From positions 310,001 to 374,000 of the forward strand of contig JBNKMS010000012.1 of NCBI GenBank assembly GCA_050293315.1: DNA of 64,000 nucleotides, written 5' to 3'. The first letter of the stretch is position 1; each line of letters opens with the position of its first letter. Below are positions 44,450-52,119 of this stretch, one piece after another. This stretch comes from CBFDBF01 sp050293315 (GTDB lineage: Bacteria; Pseudomonadota; Gammaproteobacteria; Chromatiales; Chromatiaceae). Position numbers and translations under genes: made by a program. The notes under the pieces are model-generated. The model was not told the origin of the DNA. It saw nothing but the letters and a program-made list of their open reading frames with translations, and did not search any database.

Positions 44450-45097
44450 ATGCCCTCCTTCATAATCTCTCAACAAGAGTACAAGGAGATAAGTAGAGGT
44501 GCTCGTGAGATAGAGCGCGATCGCTTTGGTGTTAAGGTATTGCTGCGACCGGACGGTCGCATTATCAAGTTGTTCCGGATTAAACGGATACTTTCGTTGT
44601 CGTATATATATCCCTACTCATTTCGCTTTTGGCACAATAGTAAGAAATTGCAGCGCATGGGTATCAATACGGTAGCTGTAGAGCGTATCTTTTACTGCCA
44701 CGCTATTCGTCGTCATGGAATTATCTATCAGCTGCTTGAAGGAGATGTCCTGGCTGATCTGATGCAAGCGGACCCAGGAAGATCAGACCTGTTGGAGCAA
44801 ATGGCAAGATATATGGCACTGCTACATTCTAAGGGGATCTATTTTCGCTCTCTGCATCTGGGCAATGTGTTGCTGCTGCCAGATGGGGGGATGGGCCTGA
44901 TTGATGTGGCCGATATGCGTTTTAAATTAAGACCACTTAGCGCGAGGCAGAGGCGACGTAATTTTGTCCACCTATTGCGGCGGCAGGCGCATAGGGCTAT
45001 CTTCGAGCGATTTGGAATTGAGAGGTTTCTTGAACTTTATTTGCGAGCGGCAAATTTAACAGAGCGGCAGGAGGGGCAGCTGCGGCAACTGCTATAG
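44450..45097 (+). CDS. Small LPS kinase-like protein (RfaP/toluene-tolerance-like)
   Basis: The 215-residue protein has a reduced kinase-like pattern: VKVLLRPDGRIIKLFR, LLHSKGIYFRSLHLGNVLL and LIDVADM. Where kinases have H-x-D in the catalytic loop this protein has YFRSLHLGN, so the canonical catalytic Asp is missing (Arg-Ser-Leu replace the expected triad). It may be a weakly active or non-catalytic partner of the previous gene. It starts 3 bases after that gene's stop. A gap of 72 bases to hldE follows, with no strong promoter sequence. Confidence 0.6.
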   Translation: MPSFIISQQEYKEISRGAREIERDRFGVKVLLRPDGRIIKLFRIKRILSLSYIYPYSFRFWHNSKKLQRMGINTVAVERIFYCHAIRRHGIIYQLLEGDVLADLMQADPGRSDLLEQMARYMALLHSKGIYFRSLHLGNVLLLPDGGMGLIDVADMRFKLRPLSARQRRRNFVHLLRRQAHRAIFERFGIERFLELYLRAANLTERQEGQLRQLL

Positions 45098-45169
45098 CCG
45101 CATGTGGTTCGGCAGATTCGGTTCTTGTGTTACCATCCGAGGCTATTCAATAACTGCTATTAAAGTAAG

Positions 45170-46591
45170 ATGAAAGAGCTACCAGATTTCAGTGGAATAA
45201 GGATCCTTGTGGTCGGCGATGTAATGCTGGACCGCTACTGGCATGGCGCGACTAATCGTATATCACCTGAGGCCCCGGTGCCGGTAGTGCGGGTGGATGA
45301 AGAGGAGGGGCGTCCAGGCGGCGCCGGCAATGTGGCCCTCAATATAAGTACGTTGGGTGGTAGAGCAATCCTAATCGGATTGACCGGCGATGATGAGATG
45401 TCACGGGTGCTGGAACATGTGCTGCATAACCATAATATTGACTGTCGTTTTGAACGATTGGAACGTTTTCCCACCATAACCAAGCTGCGTATCATCAGCC
45501 GTAATCAACAGCTGATTAGGCTCGACTTTGAGGATGGTTTTCCTGGTTTGGATGATGATGAGATGGTGGAGCAGTTCAAAAGTCAGCTCCCGTCTTGCGA
45601 TCTAGTACTGCTGTCTGACTACAACAAGGGTACATTGCGTCGGGCATCTGAATTCATCTCGCTGGCGCGGGATGCGGGTAAGTTGGTGCTGGTTGATCCC
45701 AAGGGAGACGATTTCACGCGCTATCATGGGGCCAATTTGATCACCCCCAATATGGTTGAGTTTGAGGCCGTTGTCGGACCATGTGCTGATGATGCTGAGG
45801 TGGTAAAGCGCGGCCATGCCCTGATGGAAGAGTGTCAGTTTGAGACACTACTGATTACCCGCGGTGAGCATGGCATGACCTTGCTGGAACGGGACAGAGA
45901 GCCACGCCATATACCGACCCATGCGCAAGAGGTATTTGACGTGACCGGTGCCGGGGATACGGTGATTGCAGCCCTGGCTACAGCCCTGGCTGCCGGTATG
46001 CCAACCGAGGCGGCCACCCAATTGGCGAATGTTGCCGCCGGTGTTGTAGTTGGCAAGCTCGGTACCGCCTGCGCCACTCTCGATGAGATCAGGCTGGCCC
46101 TCTCCATACAGGAGGTGGTGCATCGTGGGGTGGTGCAGGAGGGAGAGCTGTTTGCTGCGGTAAAGGCTGCGCGCACCCGGGGTGAGAGCGTTGTTTTTAC
46201 CAACGGCTGTTTCGATATCCTGCATGCCGGCCATGTAACCTATCTGGAGCAGGCGAGCCAGCTTGGGGATCGGCTGGTGGTGGCGGTCAATGTAGATGCG
46301 ACCGTACGCCAGTTGAAAGGAGAGGATCGTCCTATCAATACACTTGAACAGCGCATGCTGGTTCTGGCCGCGCTGGGCTGTGTCGACTGGGTGGTTCCTT
46401 TCTCTGAAGAGACCCCGGAGCGGCTGATCTGCGAGCTGCAGCCGGATTTTCTGGTGAAGGGGGGAGATACCGACCCAGAGAAGATACCCGGAGCCGACTG
46501 CGTGCGCAAAGCGGGCGGGGAGGTGCGGCTAATGGAGCATGTGGCAGGTTGTTCAACGACCGGTACGATCAGCGATATCCGCAGTAAATAG
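45170..46591 (+). CDS. hldE: Bifunctional heptose-7-P kinase / heptose-1-P adenylyltransferase
   Basis: The 473-residue protein is a full-length HldE. The N-terminal ribokinase-like half (about 1-315) contains GDVMLDRYWHG, GGAGNVALNI and the phosphotransfer motif TGAGDTVIAALA. The C-terminal half (from about 340) is a nucleotidyltransferase with NGCFDILHAGHVTYL. It phosphorylates D-glycero-beta-D-manno-heptose-7-phosphate at C1 and adds AMP, giving ADP-heptose for the LPS inner core. gmhA, 3.4 kb downstream, makes its substrate. Start ATG at 45170. Confidence 0.95.
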   Translation: MKELPDFSGIRILVVGDVMLDRYWHGATNRISPEAPVPVVRVDEEEGRPGGAGNVALNISTLGGRAILIGLTGDDEMSRVLEHVLHNHNIDCRFERLERFPTITKLRIISRNQQLIRLDFEDGFPGLDDDEMVEQFKSQLPSCDLVLLSDYNKGTLRRASEFISLARDAGKLVLVDPKGDDFTRYHGANLITPNMVEFEAVVGPCADDAEVVKRGHALMEECQFETLLITRGEHGMTLLERDREPRHIPTHAQEVFDVTGAGDTVIAALATALAAGMPTEAATQLANVAAGVVVGKLGTACATLDEIRLALSIQEVVHRGVVQEGELFAAVKAARTRGESVVFTNGCFDILHAGHVTYLEQASQLGDRLVVAVNVDATVRQLKGEDRPINTLEQRMLVLAALGCVDWVVPFSEETPERLICELQPDFLVKGGDTDPEKIPGADCVRKAGGEVRLMEHVAGCSTTGTISDIRSK

Positions 46592-46628
46592 GCCACGGCA
46601 TAGATTCACACCAAGAGGAAGCTTAAAG

Positions 46629-47981
46629 ATGCAGGTGACGATATTTGGCTCTGGTTATGTTGGATTGGTGACTGGGGCTTGCCTTGCTGATGTCGGTAAC
46701 GATGTGCTCTGTGTAGATATTGATCAGCAGAAGATCGATCTGCTCAATGGCGGTAATATTCCTATTTTTGAACCCGGGCTTGAGCAGCTTATACGTAGCA
46801 ATGTAGAGGCCGGGCGTCTCTCTTTCAGCAGCGATATCGCTGCCGGGGTAGAGCATGGCCTGTTTCAGTTCATCGCGGTAGGCACGCCAGCGGATGAGGA
46901 TGGTTCTGCCGATATGCAGCATGTGCTGGCTGTGGCTGCAAGTATCGGTGAGCATATGGATGGTTATAAGGTTGTTACTACTAAATCCACCGTGCCGGTA
47001 GGTACTGCTGATAGAGTGCGGGCAGAGATCATGGCCAAGCTGGAGCAGCGAGGCGAGCTGGATATAGAATTTGATGTGGTATCCAACCCTGAATTTCTCA
47101 AGGAGGGTAATGCCATCGGTGATTTCATGAAACCCGATCGCATCATCGTTGGCACCGACAATCCACATACCACAGAATTGCTACATGAGCTCTATGCCCC
47201 ATTCAACCGCAGCCATGATCGTCTGGTGGTTATGGATATCCGCTCGGCAGAGCTGACCAAGTATGCCGCCAATGCGATGCTGGCTACCAAAATCACCTTC
47301 ATGAACGAGCTGGCAAATATAGCCGAGCTGGTGGGGGCGGATATTGAGCATGTGCGCATCGGCATAGGTTCTGATCCACGCATAGGTTACCAGTTCATCT
47401 ATCCTGGGATCGGCTACGGTGGCTCATGCTTTCCTAAGGATGTAAAGGCCCTGGGACATCTGGCAAAACAGCATGACTATCCGGCCATGATTCTACAGGC
47501 GGTAGATGCAGTGAACGACCGACAGAAGCAGACCCTGTTTCGGAAGATAGAGCAGCACTATCAAGGGGATTTGCAGGGTAAGACGTTTGCCCTATGGGGG
47601 CTCGCCTTTAAACCTAATACCGATGATATGCGTGAGGCCCCTAGTCGCGTCCTTATGGAGGCGTTGTGGGCTGCAGGGGCAAAGGTGCGTGCCTACGATC
47701 CAGAGGCGACGGTAGAGGCGAGGCGTATATATGGCGAGCGCGCAGAATTACTGCTGTGTGACCATCCGGATGAGACACTGGAGGGGGCCGATGCCCTGGC
47801 CATTGTCACGGAGTGGAAGGTGTTTCGTAGCCCCGATTTTGGCAAAATCAAGGCTACTCTACGTGATCCACTGATCTTTGATGGCAGAAATATCTACGAT
47901 CCCGCATTCCTTGCAAGCAACGGCTTTACCTATTATGCGGTTGGTCGTGGTGATAGTCTGCGCGAGCAAAAACAACCATAA
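46629..47981 (+). CDS. ugd: UDP-glucose 6-dehydrogenase
   Basis: The ATG at 46629 gives a 450-residue enzyme that begins directly with the NAD loop (MQVTIFGSGYVGLVTG). An extension from 46539 would run back into hldE and lacks homology. The catalytic Cys is C267 in GYGGSCFPKD, and KSTVPVGTADRV and SNPEFLKEG are also present. It oxidises UDP-glucose twice to UDP-glucuronate, used for uronic acids or aminoarabinose-type core and O-antigen sugars. Weak ribosome site (GGAAG, 46617-46621). The gene before it is hldE; the one after is a FAD oxidoreductase. Confidence 0.95.
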   Translation: MQVTIFGSGYVGLVTGACLADVGNDVLCVDIDQQKIDLLNGGNIPIFEPGLEQLIRSNVEAGRLSFSSDIAAGVEHGLFQFIAVGTPADEDGSADMQHVLAVAASIGEHMDGYKVVTTKSTVPVGTADRVRAEIMAKLEQRGELDIEFDVVSNPEFLKEGNAIGDFMKPDRIIVGTDNPHTTELLHELYAPFNRSHDRLVVMDIRSAELTKYAANAMLATKITFMNELANIAELVGADIEHVRIGIGSDPRIGYQFIYPGIGYGGSCFPKDVKALGHLAKQHDYPAMILQAVDAVNDRQKQTLFRKIEQHYQGDLQGKTFALWGLAFKPNTDDMREAPSRVLMEALWAAGAKVRAYDPEATVEARRIYGERAELLLCDHPDETLEGADALAIVTEWKVFRSPDFGKIKATLRDPLIFDGRNIYDPAFLASNGFTYYAVGRGDSLREQKQP

Positions 47982-47992
47982 CAGGTACCATT

Positions 47993-49177
47993 ATGCAGTG
48001 TGCCAGAGTGGATATTGCCATCTTCGGTGGGGGCATTGCCGGACTCTGGCTACTGGCGCGACTGCGTAGCGCTGGCTACTCTGCGGTCTTGCTGGAGAGT
48101 GGACGGCTAGGGGGTATTCAGACCAGCGCCTCGCAGGGGATTATCCACGGCGGTGCCAAATACGCATTGAACGGCAATCTGAGTGAATCGGCCCGTGCCA
48201 TCGGTGAGATGCCTCGCGTGTGGCGGCAGTGTTTGCAGGGCGAGGGGGAGCTGGACCTCACTGCCGTAAGGGTGCTCTCACCCCATCAATACCTCTGGTC
48301 CAGCGATACCTTGATATCCAGAATGGCGGGATTTTTTGCCAGCAAGGCGATGCGTAGTCGCATGCTGGCGGTAGAGGATGCTGAGCGGCCGCAACCCTTC
48401 CACAGCCCATCCTTTCGCGGCAGCCTCTACCGGCTGGAAGAGCCGGTGTTGGACGTCGCCTCCCTGACGGCAGAGTTGGTCAGGCAGCAGGGAGAGTACT
48501 GTTACCAGATTGCCGCTGAACAGCTGCAGCTGGAAGGGGCTAGTGATGGGACCAGTATCACCCTGGATGGGGGTGTGTTGCTGCAGGCGCGGCAGCTCAT
48601 TCTGGCTGCAGGTGCTGGCAACGGGCCGCTGTTGGACAAACTGGGCAGATCCCAACCGCAGATGCAGTTGCGCCCCTTGCACATGGTTATAGCCAAGGGT
48701 GCTCTCCCACCACTCTATGCCCACTGTATCGGTAGTGGCGCTACGCCGCGTCTTACCATAACCAGCTATCCGTTGGCAGAAGATATAGCGGCCTGGAATA
48801 TAGGGGGGCAGCTAGCGGAGAGCGGGGTAGAGCGTAGTGAGTCGGAGCAGATTGATGCAGCACAAAAAGAGTTGCAGCAACTGCTGCCGTGGATCGACTA
48901 CTCTGGGGTGACCTGGGGTGCCCTGCGGGTTGATCGTGCCGAACCGAAGATGGCAGGAAGGCGTCGCCCAGATAGCTGTTTTGTCCAGAGTGAGGATGGC
49001 GTGACTACAGTATGGCCGACCAAACTGGCATTTGCCCCAAGGGTTGCGGATGAGGTCATGACGCAACTACAGGCCGCTGGGGTGAAGCCGGGAGGTGGGG
49101 GTAGTGTCGAGCTATCCAATCTACAGCGACCACCAATGGCCAGAATGCCGTGGGAGGATATAGAGTGCTCGAGTTGA
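47993..49177 (+). CDS. FAD-dependent oxidoreductase (glycerol-3-phosphate dehydrogenase/DadA-like)
   Basis: The 394-residue protein has the dinucleotide fold start (IAIFGGGIAGLWLLARL) and TSASQGIIHGGAKY, which is close to the GlpD/GlpA-type flavin site. A further QLILAAGAGNGPLL strand is typical of the DAO family. It should oxidise an amino or hydroxy acid or glycerol-3-phosphate, using FAD. Its substrate is unknown. It starts 11 bases after ugd and its end overlaps the aldo/keto reductase by about 13 bases, so the two are probably co-translated. A flavin oxidoreductase in an LPS core locus is unusual. Confidence 0.7.
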   Translation: MQCARVDIAIFGGGIAGLWLLARLRSAGYSAVLLESGRLGGIQTSASQGIIHGGAKYALNGNLSESARAIGEMPRVWRQCLQGEGELDLTAVRVLSPHQYLWSSDTLISRMAGFFASKAMRSRMLAVEDAERPQPFHSPSFRGSLYRLEEPVLDVASLTAELVRQQGEYCYQIAAEQLQLEGASDGTSITLDGGVLLQARQLILAAGAGNGPLLDKLGRSQPQMQLRPLHMVIAKGALPPLYAHCIGSGATPRLTITSYPLAEDIAAWNIGGQLAESGVERSESEQIDAAQKELQQLLPWIDYSGVTWGALRVDRAEPKMAGRRRPDSCFVQSEDGVTTVWPTKLAFAPRVADEVMTQLQAAGVKPGGGGSVELSNLQRPPMARMPWEDIECSS

Positions 49178-49947
49178 GGCCTTTAGGTAGCACCGGGATA
49201 GAGGTCAGTCCACTCGGCCTGGGCACGGTGAAGTTTGGTCGCAATGAGCAGGTCAAATATCCGCGTCCGTTTGAGCTACCCGATGATAGGACAGTGGCTG
49301 GTCTACTCTCCCTGGCGCAGGATCTGGGGATAAACCTGATTGATACCGCCCCCGCCTACGGCAGCAGTCAGGAGCGGCTGGGGCGGCTCCTGCCCGGTCC
49401 CAGGGAACGGTGGGTGATTGTCTCCAAGGTAGGTGAATTCTTCGAACACGGGGCCTCTCGGTTTGATTTCTCCTTTGCCACCACGATCCAGGTGGTTGAG
49501 GATAGTCTGAGGGCACTGGGGAGCGAATATCTTGATGCGGTGCTAATCCACTCCGATGGGGAAGATCTGCGTATATTGGAGCAGGAGGGGGCGGTCGACG
49601 CCCTACGGGAGTTGAAGGAGCGCGGCCTGATTCGTGCTCACGGGATGTCTAGCAAGACGCTTGAGGGCGGTCTACTGGCGATTGAAGAGCTGGATATGGT
49701 GATGGCGGCCTGCAACCCGGACTATCGGGATGAGATCCCTTTGCTGGAGGCGGCCGCAGAGATGGGTCGAGGGGTATTGATCAAAAAGGGTCTACAGAGC
49801 GGTCACACGAACAGTGTCGAAGATGCTATGCGGTTTGTGTTTTCCCAGCCCGGGGTCAGCAGCATGATCTTCGGGACCATAAATCCGCAGCATCTGACCG
49901 ACAATGCTAAATTACTGGCCCAGATACTGGATGGCCTGATAGTATAA
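49165..49947 (+). CDS. Aldo/keto reductase family protein
   Basis: GTG at 49165 is preferred because GGGAGGA (49151-49157) sits 7 bases upstream; an earlier GTG at 49150 would lack a ribosome site. The 260-residue protein has LGSTGIEVSPLGLGTVKFG, NLIDTAPAYGSSQERLG (catalytic Asp and Tyr), AVLIHSDGED with the catalytic His and an FGTINPQHLTDN C-terminal part. The catalytic Lys is probably in IVSKVGE. It reduces a carbonyl with NADPH. Coupled to the FAD oxidoreductase, it may be part of a redox pair acting on the same molecule, but the substrate is unknown. Confidence 0.75.
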   Translation: MLELRPLGSTGIEVSPLGLGTVKFGRNEQVKYPRPFELPDDRTVAGLLSLAQDLGINLIDTAPAYGSSQERLGRLLPGPRERWVIVSKVGEFFEHGASRFDFSFATTIQVVEDSLRALGSEYLDAVLIHSDGEDLRILEQEGAVDALRELKERGLIRAHGMSSKTLEGGLLAIEELDMVMAACNPDYRDEIPLLEAAAEMGRGVLIKKGLQSGHTNSVEDAMRFVFSQPGVSSMIFGTINPQHLTDNAKLLAQILDGLIV

Positions 49948-50032
49948 AAAAGGCTTCTAGCCCAGGTTCAGAACCGCCTATGCAGGTGATAGATGGGTTA
50001 GAGGGTATCCGAGGTAACGAAACGACTAAACT

Positions 50033-50629
50033 ATGACGGCGAAATATGCACAACTTCTAAAGGCGGGACTGGAGGAGTCCATACAGGCGAAGCAGCTCTT
50101 TTTGCAACAGGAGCAGGAGCTGGCCAGCTTCGATGCGGCGGTGGCTGCGGTGGTCGAGGCGTATCGCAACGGTGGTCGTCTCTATATCGCCGGGAATGGT
50201 GGTTCGGCCGCAGACGCTCAACATCTGGCGGCTGAGTTTGTGTGTCGCCTGTCGCGTGATCGTGATTCCCTCCCGGCCGAGGCGTTGACCGTGGATAGCT
50301 CCACCCTGACCGCCATAGCTAACGATTACGGTTTTGCCGATATCTTTCAGCGCCAGGTGGCTGGCAAGATGCAGGCGGGTGATATCTTTCTCGGGATCTC
50401 TACCTCTGGAAACTCAGAGAATATCTGTCGTGCCCTGGAGCGATGCAGGCAGATGGGTATTACCTCTATTCTCTTTACCGGAGGCGATGGGGGGAAGGCG
50501 GCGGAGCTCGCCGACCACACTGTAAAGGCAAGCGGCAGGGTGGCGGGGATTATTCAGGAGCAGCATATAGTATTTGCCCATACGCTCTGTGCTGCAGTTG
50601 AAGATGAGCTGTTCCCCTCCCAAGAGTGA
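50033..50629 (+). CDS. gmhA: Phosphoheptose isomerase
   Basis: The 198-residue protein is a SIS-domain isomerase with YIAGNGGSAADAQHLAAEF, LTAIANDYGF, GISTSGNSENI and the C-terminal VFAHTLC. GmhA converts sedoheptulose-7-phosphate to D-glycero-D-manno-heptose-7-phosphate, the first step of ADP-heptose synthesis, feeding HldE encoded nearby. DiaA (a DnaA-binding SIS protein) is a close relative, but the LPS neighbourhood favours GmhA. The start ATG at 50033 follows an 85-base gap with no convincing signal. Confidence 0.9.
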   Translation: MTAKYAQLLKAGLEESIQAKQLFLQQEQELASFDAAVAAVVEAYRNGGRLYIAGNGGSAADAQHLAAEFVCRLSRDRDSLPAEALTVDSSTLTAIANDYGFADIFQRQVAGKMQAGDIFLGISTSGNSENICRALERCRQMGITSILFTGGDGGKAAELADHTVKASGRVAGIIQEQHIVFAHTLCAAVEDELFPSQE

Positions 50630-50668
50630 TATAGGGGCAGGGATGAAAAGGCGGCTGGCGGGACTTTG

Positions 50669-51928
50669 ATGCAGCGGATTCTCTATACAATAGCGCTCTA
50701 TCTTGCGCTACCGCTGGTCCTGTTGCGCCTGCTGTGGCGTAGTCGTCTCGCCCCGGGGTATCGGCAACGCTGGGGTGAACGTTTCGGCCGTTTTTCCTCA
50801 CAAGAGGTACAAGGCAGCATCTGGATCCATGCCGTCTCGGTGGGCGAGGTGCAGGCGGTCGAGACACTGGTGCGGCGGTTGCTTGTGCTGCATCCAGATA
50901 TCCCGATTGTGATCACCACCAGCACCCCGACCGGATCCGATCGAGTGCGTAAGCTGTTCCATGATGCCGTCCACCACGTCTACTTTCCATATGACCTTCC
51001 ATTCGCTATCCGTGGATTCCTGAGTCGCACTGCACCCCATATGCTGTTGATGGTAGAGACCGAGATCTGGCCAAATCTCCTGAATATTTGCGCAGAGAGA
51101 GGGATCTTCACCATGCTGGGCAATGCAAGACTTTCAGAAAAATCTGCCCGTGGATACTCCAGGTTGGGGCAACTAATTCGTGACACTCTGCGGCAGATAG
51201 ATCTGGTGGCGGTGCAGGGTGAGGCAGATGCTGATCGGTTTATTGGACTGGGTGTGCCGTCCAGCAGGGTGGTGGTGACCGGCAGTATAAAGTTTGATAT
51301 CCGTATACAGGCCAGCTTGATTGAGCAGGCATCGGTTCTGCGCAGCCAGTGGGGTGATCGGCCGATCTGGGTGGCTGCCAGTACCCACGAAGGTGAAGAG
51401 AGTGAGCTACTTTTGGCTCACCGTCAGATATGCGCTACCTTTCCCGATGTGCTACTGGTATTGGTGCCGCGCCATCCAGAGAGATTTGGGCGGGTGGCAG
51501 AGCTCTGTAAGCAGGCCGGATTTGATCTGGTGAAGCGCTCATCTGGGAAGCCGGTATCAGCTGAATGCGCGCTATTTCTCGGAGACAGTATGGGCGAACT
51601 GCCGCTTTTTCTTGCGGTTGCCGACGCTGTCTTTGTCGGCGGCAGCCTGATTAAGAAAGGTGGACAAAATGTGTTGGAGGCGGCCGCGCTAGGTAAGCCG
51701 GTGCTATTCGGACCACATATGTTCAATTTTGCCGCTATCAGCGAGATGATGCTTAAGCAGGAGGCGGCGGTAATGGTTAATAGTGGTGCTGATCTAGCGG
51801 GCGTTATGGTGCAGTGGTTAAGTGATGCCAGCGAGCGCACCCGTATAGGTGAAAATGGACGCAGTATAGTTGAGCAGAACCGCGGTGCTATGGAGCGTCT
51901 GCTCTCCCTTATAGAGCAACAGTTGTAG
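50669..51928 (+). CDS. waaA: Kdo transferase (3-deoxy-D-manno-octulosonic acid transferase)
   Basis: The ATG at 50669 gives 419 residues (a TTG one codon earlier is less likely). The N-terminal segment is a membrane-associated hydrophobic helix (LYLALPLVLLRLLWRS). Kdo-transferase features include IWIHAVSVGEVQA, ITTSTPTGSDRV, HHVYFPYDLPF, LMVETEIWPN and, in the C-terminal half, KKGGQNVLEAAALGKPVLFGPHMFNF. It adds Kdo from CMP-Kdo to lipid IVA. It ends the run of LPS genes; the thiC promoter and riboswitch begin within 90 bases of its stop. Confidence 0.93.
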   Translation: MQRILYTIALYLALPLVLLRLLWRSRLAPGYRQRWGERFGRFSSQEVQGSIWIHAVSVGEVQAVETLVRRLLVLHPDIPIVITTSTPTGSDRVRKLFHDAVHHVYFPYDLPFAIRGFLSRTAPHMLLMVETEIWPNLLNICAERGIFTMLGNARLSEKSARGYSRLGQLIRDTLRQIDLVAVQGEADADRFIGLGVPSSRVVVTGSIKFDIRIQASLIEQASVLRSQWGDRPIWVAASTHEGEESELLLAHRQICATFPDVLLVLVPRHPERFGRVAELCKQAGFDLVKRSSGKPVSAECALFLGDSMGELPLFLAVADAVFVGGSLIKKGGQNVLEAAALGKPVLFGPHMFNFAAISEMMLKQEAAVMVNSGADLAGVMVQWLSDASERTRIGENGRSIVEQNRGAMERLLSLIEQQL

Positions 51929-51977
51929 CACTGGCTCGAATACCCAGGCCAAGACCCTTCCCCAACAACCAGTGTGG

Positions 51978-52006
51978 TTGAAAAATCCTTACCAATCATT
52001 TAGTTT
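51978..52006 (+). promoter_or_regulatory. Candidate sigma70 promoter for thiC
   Basis: TTGAAA at 51978-51983 (five of six to the consensus -35) is followed by a 17-base spacer and TAGTTT at 52001-52006 (three of six to the -10). Transcription would then begin near 52013, just before the riboswitch. The spacing and position are right, but the -10 is weak. Confidence 0.5.
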
Positions 52007-52015
52007 AGAGAGATT

Positions 52016-52118
52016 CACTAGGGGTGCCTGTGTTGTGCCATCTTTCCAAAAATTGGTGGCGCCTGGGCTGAGATATACCCTTGAAACCTGATCCAGTTAA
52101 TACTGGCGGAGGGAAGCT
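52016..52118 (+). ncRNA. TPP riboswitch (THI element) upstream of thiC
   Basis: The conserved aptamer parts are visible in order: GGGGTGCC at 52021-52028, GGCTGAGA at about 52066-52073, ACCCTTGAAACCTGATC from about 52077, and AGTTAATACTGGCGGAGGGA near 52095-52114. These match the P2-P5 core of the TPP-binding riboswitch; CTTGAAACCTGATCC has one extra A against the usual CCTTGAACCTGATC. GGAGGGA at the 3' end lies 6-12 bases before the ATG and is the Shine-Dalgarno. TPP binding would fold it into the aptamer and block translation of thiC. Confidence 0.9.
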
Positions 52119-52119
52119 G

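Noticed and set aside
46623..47168. Minus-strand open frame opposite ugd
   Set aside because: It has low-complexity composition and no motif, and ugd on the other strand explains the sequence.
49950..49962. Short stem GGCT/AGCC beside an A run after the aldo/keto reductase
   Set aside because: It could be a minus-strand terminator (4-bp stem plus T run in that orientation), but no minus-strand gene ends there and the stem is too short.
51424..51999. Minus-strand open frame opposite waaA
   Set aside because: It has no conserved motif and lies on the strand opposite a full-length Kdo transferase.
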